From: G963720515 sp963720515
GTDB lineage: Bacteria; Actinomycetota; Thermoleophilia; Gaiellales; Gaiellaceae
Reading direction: 5' to 3'
Assembly: GCA_963720515.1 (NCBI GenBank)
Contig: OY970397.1
Coordinates: 992,001-1,056,000 of the forward strand
Length of the DNA: 64,000 nt
Positions 61,563 to 64,000 of this stretch are shown piece by piece. Position 1 is the stretch's first letter. Each line of letters opens with the position of its first letter. Position numbers and translations under genes: made by a program. The notes under the pieces were generated by a model. That model saw only the letters and a program-made list of their open reading frames with translations. It was not told the DNA's origin and did not search any database.

Positions 61563-62444
61563 GCTGCCGCCTCCTCTCGTACGAATGCCGCGCCGAGGAC
61601 GCCGTCCACGTCGTCGATCTCGCGGTCGAGCGCCTCGCGCTCCGCGATGTCGATGCCGCGCAGCGGCGCGCGCACGCCGCTCTCGATCGGCAGTCCGCGG
61701 CGGTGGAGCACGTGCTTGAGCGCCGACTGGAACGGGAATCGCTGCACGGCGTCGCGGACGGCGGCAGACGCGCTCGGCGGCCTCGGCGGACGGCTCGCGG
61801 ACGAGCCCGGCGACGAGCTCGGGGAACCCGGCGGCGAGCCCGGAGACCGCGCCGACGGCGCCCGCCTCGAGCCCGCGCGCGATGAGCGACTCCGGGCCGA
61901 CGAACACGTCGAGCCCCTCGACGAGGTAGCCGGCGAAGTCGTCCCAGCGCGCGTCCGAGACCTTGAGCCCCTGGAAGTTCGGCGCCGCCTCGCGCAGCTG
62001 CGCGACCACCGCGAGGGGGACCGCGTAGCCTGAGCGCGCCGCGAACTCGTAGAGGTAGAACGGCGCGGGCGCGCACGCCCCGGCGGCAGCGGAGAAGTGC
62101 GCGAGCAGCGAGCGCTCGTCGAGCGGGAAGTAGGGCGGCCCGATGACCGCGACGCCGTCCGCCCCGGACTCGGCGGCGTGCGCGGCGAGGGCAACCGTCT
62201 CGCGCGTGGACTGGGCGCCGCAGTGGACGATCACCTTGAGCGGGCCCTTCGCGGCGACGAAGCGCTCGGCGATCGCGCGCCGCTCCTCGGGGGCGAAGAG
62301 CACGCCCTCGCCGGTCGTCCCGAGCGCGAGGATCCCGTCGAGGCGCGCGCCGGCGTAGAGCGTCATCACCGCATCCGCGGCCTCGCCGTCGAACGCGTCG
62401 GCCCGAAGCGGCGTGACGGCCGCGGCGAGGGTGCCGCGGATCAC
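61559..62444 (-). CDS. DapA/DHDPS-family lyase or hydratase, frameshifted
   Basis: About 294 residues after correction. (Beta/alpha)8 barrel of the N-acetylneuraminate lyase superfamily: MIRGTLAAAVTPLRADAFDG, LDGILALGTTGEGVLFAPEE (the GTTGE phosphate-like binding motif), catalytic Tyr in PAPFYLYEFAARSGY and Schiff-base Lys in NFQGLKVSDARWDD. The raw frame is broken near 61766 by one extra base; the corrected end reads VAAVRDAVQRFPFQSALKHV and stops at 61559. Neighbours (proline dehydrogenase, aminotransferase, GntR) make a 4-hydroxyproline-type or 2-keto-acid lyase role more likely than lysine synthesis, but this is inference. GTG 62444 overlaps the aminotransferase stop. Confidence 0.87.
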
Positions 62445-63598
62445 GCCGGAACCTCTTCGCGCGCGCGTGCGAGGCGGAGGAGCCCGGCCTCGAGATCCTC
62501 GTCGGACGCGCAGATCGAGATGCGCTGCAGGCCCTCGCCGAGCGGCCCGAACGCCGCGCCGGGCGCGACGGCGACGTGGCCGTCGTCCAGGAGCCGGTAG
62601 GCGAACGCCGTCGAGTCGCCGCCCTCGCCGGGCACTTCCACCACGAGGTAGAACGCCCCCTCCGGACGGATGTACGGCACGCCCTCGCGGTCGAGGAGGG
62701 CGACGGCCATGTCGCGGCGGCGCCTGAACGCCTCGCGCATGACGGCGATGTTCTCCTGCGGCCCGGCGACGGCGGCCTCGCCCGCCTTCTGGGAGATGCT
62801 CGACGCGCAGGCGATGAGCGGCTCGAGCGCGAGCGTGACCGCGGCGGCGACGGGCTTCGGCGCGACGACGTAGCCGAGCCGCCAGCCCGTCATCGCGTAG
62901 GACTTGGAGAACGTGTACGCGCCGATCACGCGGTCGCCGGCCCCGTCGAGCGAGGCGGCCGTCACGTGCTCGCCCTCGAAGACGAAGTCCTCGTAGGCCT
63001 CGTCCGAGATGAGCCAGAGGTCATGGCGCTCCGCGAGCTCGACGAGCGCCTCGACGGTCTCGCGCCGGTGGACGCGACCTGTCGGGTTGCCCGGACTGTT
63101 CGTGACGAGCACGCGCGTCGTCGGCTTGACGAGCGCCTCGATCGCGTCGAGGTCGGGCTCGAAGCCCTCGTCCCGCAGGAGCGGGTAGCGCTGGATCTCG
63201 CCGCCGAGGCCCTCGACGCTCATCGCGTACACGGGCCACGCGGGATCCGGGATGAGCACGCCCTCGCCGGGGCCGATCAGGACGGCGAGCGTCGCGTGGA
63301 TCGCCGAGCAGCCGCCCGCCGCGACGACGACGTTCTCGGGCGCGCAGTCCATCGCGTTCCGCGCCCGCACCTTCTCGGCGAGGAGGTCGCGGAGCGACGC
63401 GAGGCCCGCGGTCGCCGTGTAGCGGGTGAAGCCGTCGCGCGCCGCCTTGGCCGCCGCCTCGACGATGTGCGGCGGCGTGTCGAAGTCGGGCGCGCCGATC
63501 TCGAGGTGGATCGCGTCGGGCACGCGGAGCGCGCGGTCGAAGACGTCGCGGATGCCGGAGCGCGGCACCCGGCCGAGGCGGTCGAAGTCCCGGCTCAT
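62441..63598 (-). CDS. Class I/II aminotransferase
   Basis: 385 residues, fold-type I PLP enzyme. Motifs: IHLEIGAPDFDTPPHIVEAA, RYTATAGLASLRDLLAEKV, VLVTNSPGNPTGRVHRRETV (Asn/Gly ring contacts), ISDEAYEDFVFEGEH (Asp, Tyr), the Schiff-base Lys in IGAYTFSKSYAMTGWRLGYV, and the C-terminal RISICASDEDLEAGL (Arg carboxylate contact). The general layout is that of aspartate/aromatic aminotransferases. ATG 63598 overlaps the proline dehydrogenase stop (ATGA) and its stop overlaps the DapA-like start, so it is co-translated in the operon. Substrate undetermined. Confidence 0.93.
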   Translation of the reverse strand: MSRDFDRLGRVPRSGIRDVFDRALRVPDAIHLEIGAPDFDTPPHIVEAAAKAARDGFTRYTATAGLASLRDLLAEKVRARNAMDCAPENVVVAAGGCSAIHATLAVLIGPGEGVLIPDPAWPVYAMSVEGLGGEIQRYPLLRDEGFEPDLDAIEALVKPTTRVLVTNSPGNPTGRVHRRETVEALVELAERHDLWLISDEAYEDFVFEGEHVTAASLDGAGDRVIGAYTFSKSYAMTGWRLGYVVAPKPVAAAVTLALEPLIACASSISQKAGEAAVAGPQENIAVMREAFRRRRDMAVALLDREGVPYIRPEGAFYLVVEVPGEGGDSTAFAYRLLDDGHVAVAPGAAFGPLGEGLQRISICASDEDLEAGLLRLARAREEVPA

Positions 63599-64000
63599 CT
63601 CCGCACCATGTTCCGCAGGATGAAGGTCAGGTTGGCCGGACGCTCCGCGAGGCGCCGCATGAGGTACGGGAACCACTCGGGGCCGAACGGCGTCGCGACG
63701 AGCACCTTGTAGCCGCGCGCGACGAGGTCGAGCTGGAGCTGCGGCCGGACGCCGTAGAGCATCTGGAGCTCGAAGCGGTCGCGGCCGATGCCCTCCCGCT
63801 CGGCGAACGCGATCGCGTGCTCGATCATCCGCTCGTCGTGCGTCGCGACGCAGGTGTAGGCGCCGCCCGAGAGCGCGCGCTCGACGAGGCGGACGTACGC
63901 GGCGTCCACGTCGGACTTGTCCGGGTAGGCCACGCTCGCGGGCTCGAGGTAGGCGCCCTTCACGAGGCGGAGGTTCGGCGCGAGCGGGAGGAGCGCCTCG
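63595..64000 (-). CDS. Proline dehydrogenase (PutA N-domain type), 5' partial
   Basis: The last 134 residues of a flavin-dependent (beta/alpha)8 barrel; the start lies beyond base 64000. Visible motifs are APNLRLVKGAYLEPASVAYP (Lys of the flavin/substrate site), THDERMIEHAIAFAEREGIG, FELQMLYGVRPQLQLDLVAR (a diagnostic ProDH segment) and VLVATPFGPEWFPYLMRRLA with the Arg pair that binds the proline carboxylate. It oxidises proline to pyrroline-5-carboxylate. It heads the visible operon ProDH-aminotransferase-DapA-like-GntR. Confidence 0.92.
   Translation of the reverse strand, partial: EALLPLAPNLRLVKGAYLEPASVAYPDKSDVDAAYVRLVERALSGGAYTCVATHDERMIEHAIAFAEREGIGRDRFELQMLYGVRPQLQLDLVARGYKVLVATPFGPEWFPYLMRRLAERPANLTFILRNMVRR

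Noticed and set aside
1..64000. Mobile elements, CRISPR arrays, phage or defence islands
   Set aside because: No transposase, integrase, terminal repeats, regularly spaced repeats, tRNA-linked att sites or known defence genes were seen on either strand.

Overview
The window is 64 kb of very GC-rich chromosomal DNA with almost no intergenic space. The gene set points to an actinobacterium: NucS mismatch endonuclease, CysO/CysM/Mec cysteine synthesis, two-part HxlR and NarL-type regulators, Lhr helicase, TANNNT -10 boxes and many GTG starts. The protein style (FtsZ with a long N-terminal tail, Calx-beta and PKD surface proteins, an Lhr/Nei/HhH repair set) suggests a deep-branching, soil-type lineage such as Thermoleophilia; that placement is inference. 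I see no rRNA, tRNA, CRISPR array, insertion sequence or prophage, so this looks like ordinary chromosome.

Layout. 1-10 kb: acyl-CoA and branched-chain catabolism (class III aminotransferase, crotonase, biotin carboxylase, SDR, two transporters' worth of accessory genes, leucyl aminopeptidase, acyl-CoA dehydrogenase) interrupted by a two-gene minus-strand unit whose second gene is an organomercurial-lyase-like protein with an in-frame TGA exactly at the catalytic cysteine position, followed by a SECIS-like hairpin: a probable selenoprotein. 10-17 kb: secreted glycosidase, threonine ammonia-lyase, MeaB GTPase, MFS exporter, HisC, Lon-N protein. 17-20 kb: a ParA-FtsZ operon. 20-31 kb: an unrecognised three-gene operon, secreted RTX and Calx-beta/DUF11 proteins, and DNA repair genes (Nei, Lhr, HhH glycosylase). 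31-38 kb: acyl-CoA dehydrogenase, a shattered WD40/TolB-like gene, peptidases, amidohydrolase, HxlR regulator. 38-44 kb: sigma factor, TPR protein, and a sulfur-carrier cysteine operon (rhodanese-ThiF, CysO, CysM, Mec). 44-56 kb: cupredoxin, CorC-type transporter, NarL-type two-component system, oxidoreductase/VOC/MFS genes, S15 peptidase, NucS. 56-60 kb: one very large secreted repeat protein. 60-64 kb: a GntR, DapA-like, aminotransferase, proline dehydrogenase operon running off the edge.

Gene packing is extreme. Same-strand neighbours mostly overlap by GTGA or ATGA, and six convergent pairs share one CTAG as both stop codons. At least nine genes have a TANNNT hexamer 6-7 nt before the start codon, which implies leaderless mRNAs.

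Quality caution. About fifteen genes that should be intact, including a primary-type sigma factor, carry single-base frameshifts, nearly all of the +1 (extra base) type. I treat these as probable sequencing/assembly insertions and give corrected gene spans. The in-frame TGA of the MerB-like gene is different in kind: it needs no frame change and has an RNA hairpin behind it.
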